Below, piece after piece: positions 5,653-5,665 of a stretch of DNA of 5,665 nucleotides. The position numbers and the translations under genes were made by a program. The notes under the pieces are model-generated. The model did not search any database. It had not been told where the DNA came from and was given only the letters and a program-made list of their open reading frames with translations. Numbering within the stretch: the first letter of the stretch is position 1; every line of letters starts with the position of its first letter. This DNA comes from Angelakisella sp. (GTDB lineage: Bacteria; Bacillota; Clostridia; Oscillospirales; Ruminococcaceae): contig JAHHTQ010000051.1 in assembly GCA_020024555.1 (NCBI GenBank), forward strand, positions 1 through 5,665, given 5' to 3'.

Positions 5653-5665
5653 GTTAAAATGTGTA

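Overview
The window looks like accessory DNA from a low-GC Firmicute, most likely a clostridial or gut-type member. This rests on AT-rich composition, AGGAGG-type ribosome binding sites, an IS200-like element and intrinsic terminators; the species cannot be named from the sequence. All genes lie on the minus strand, so the biological order runs from high to low coordinates.

The core (5615 down to 507) is a tightly packed three-gene operon that reads as a restriction-modification (RM) or phage-defence module. Gene 1 (218 aa, GTG start) is a short class I methyltransferase-like protein with an intact S-adenosylmethionine (SAM) binding motif I but no recognisable catalytic NPPY/DPPY motif. Gene 2 (513 aa) overlaps it by 8 bases. 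It is an Eco57I-type N6-adenine methyltransferase with a clear NPPY, an inserted four-cysteine zinc site, a large AT-rich C-terminal presumed target-recognition half, and a motif I that departs from the glycine-rich consensus. Gene 3 (972 aa) overlaps gene 2 by one base (TAATG). It joins an N-terminal GIY-YIG/T5orf172-like nuclease module, a superfamily 2 (SF2) helicase/translocase core and a C-terminal UvrD/PcrA-like Tudor-type module. The simplest reading is that genes 1 and 2 form a composite modification enzyme and gene 3 is the translocating restriction subunit. This is not a standard Type I, Type III, BREX or DISARM layout; it is conceptually a split version of Type ISP enzymes with a GIY-YIG-like module in place of an Mrr-like one.

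Downstream (about 480 to 180) there is no intact gene. The stretch holds a decayed piece of a second, unrelated methyltransferase of the Type III Mod/beta class (its DPPY degraded to EPQY, then stop codons and frameshifts), some weaker hairpins, and a very strong 16-bp hairpin terminator at 200-248.

The left edge (about 180 to 1) is the left end of an IS200/IS605-family insertion sequence. It contains a terminator-like hairpin, a 12-bp inverted repeat that would hide the tnpA ribosome binding site, and the first 18 codons of tnpA running off the window. Together, the decayed methyltransferase and the insertion sequence mark this as a turnover site for defence genes.
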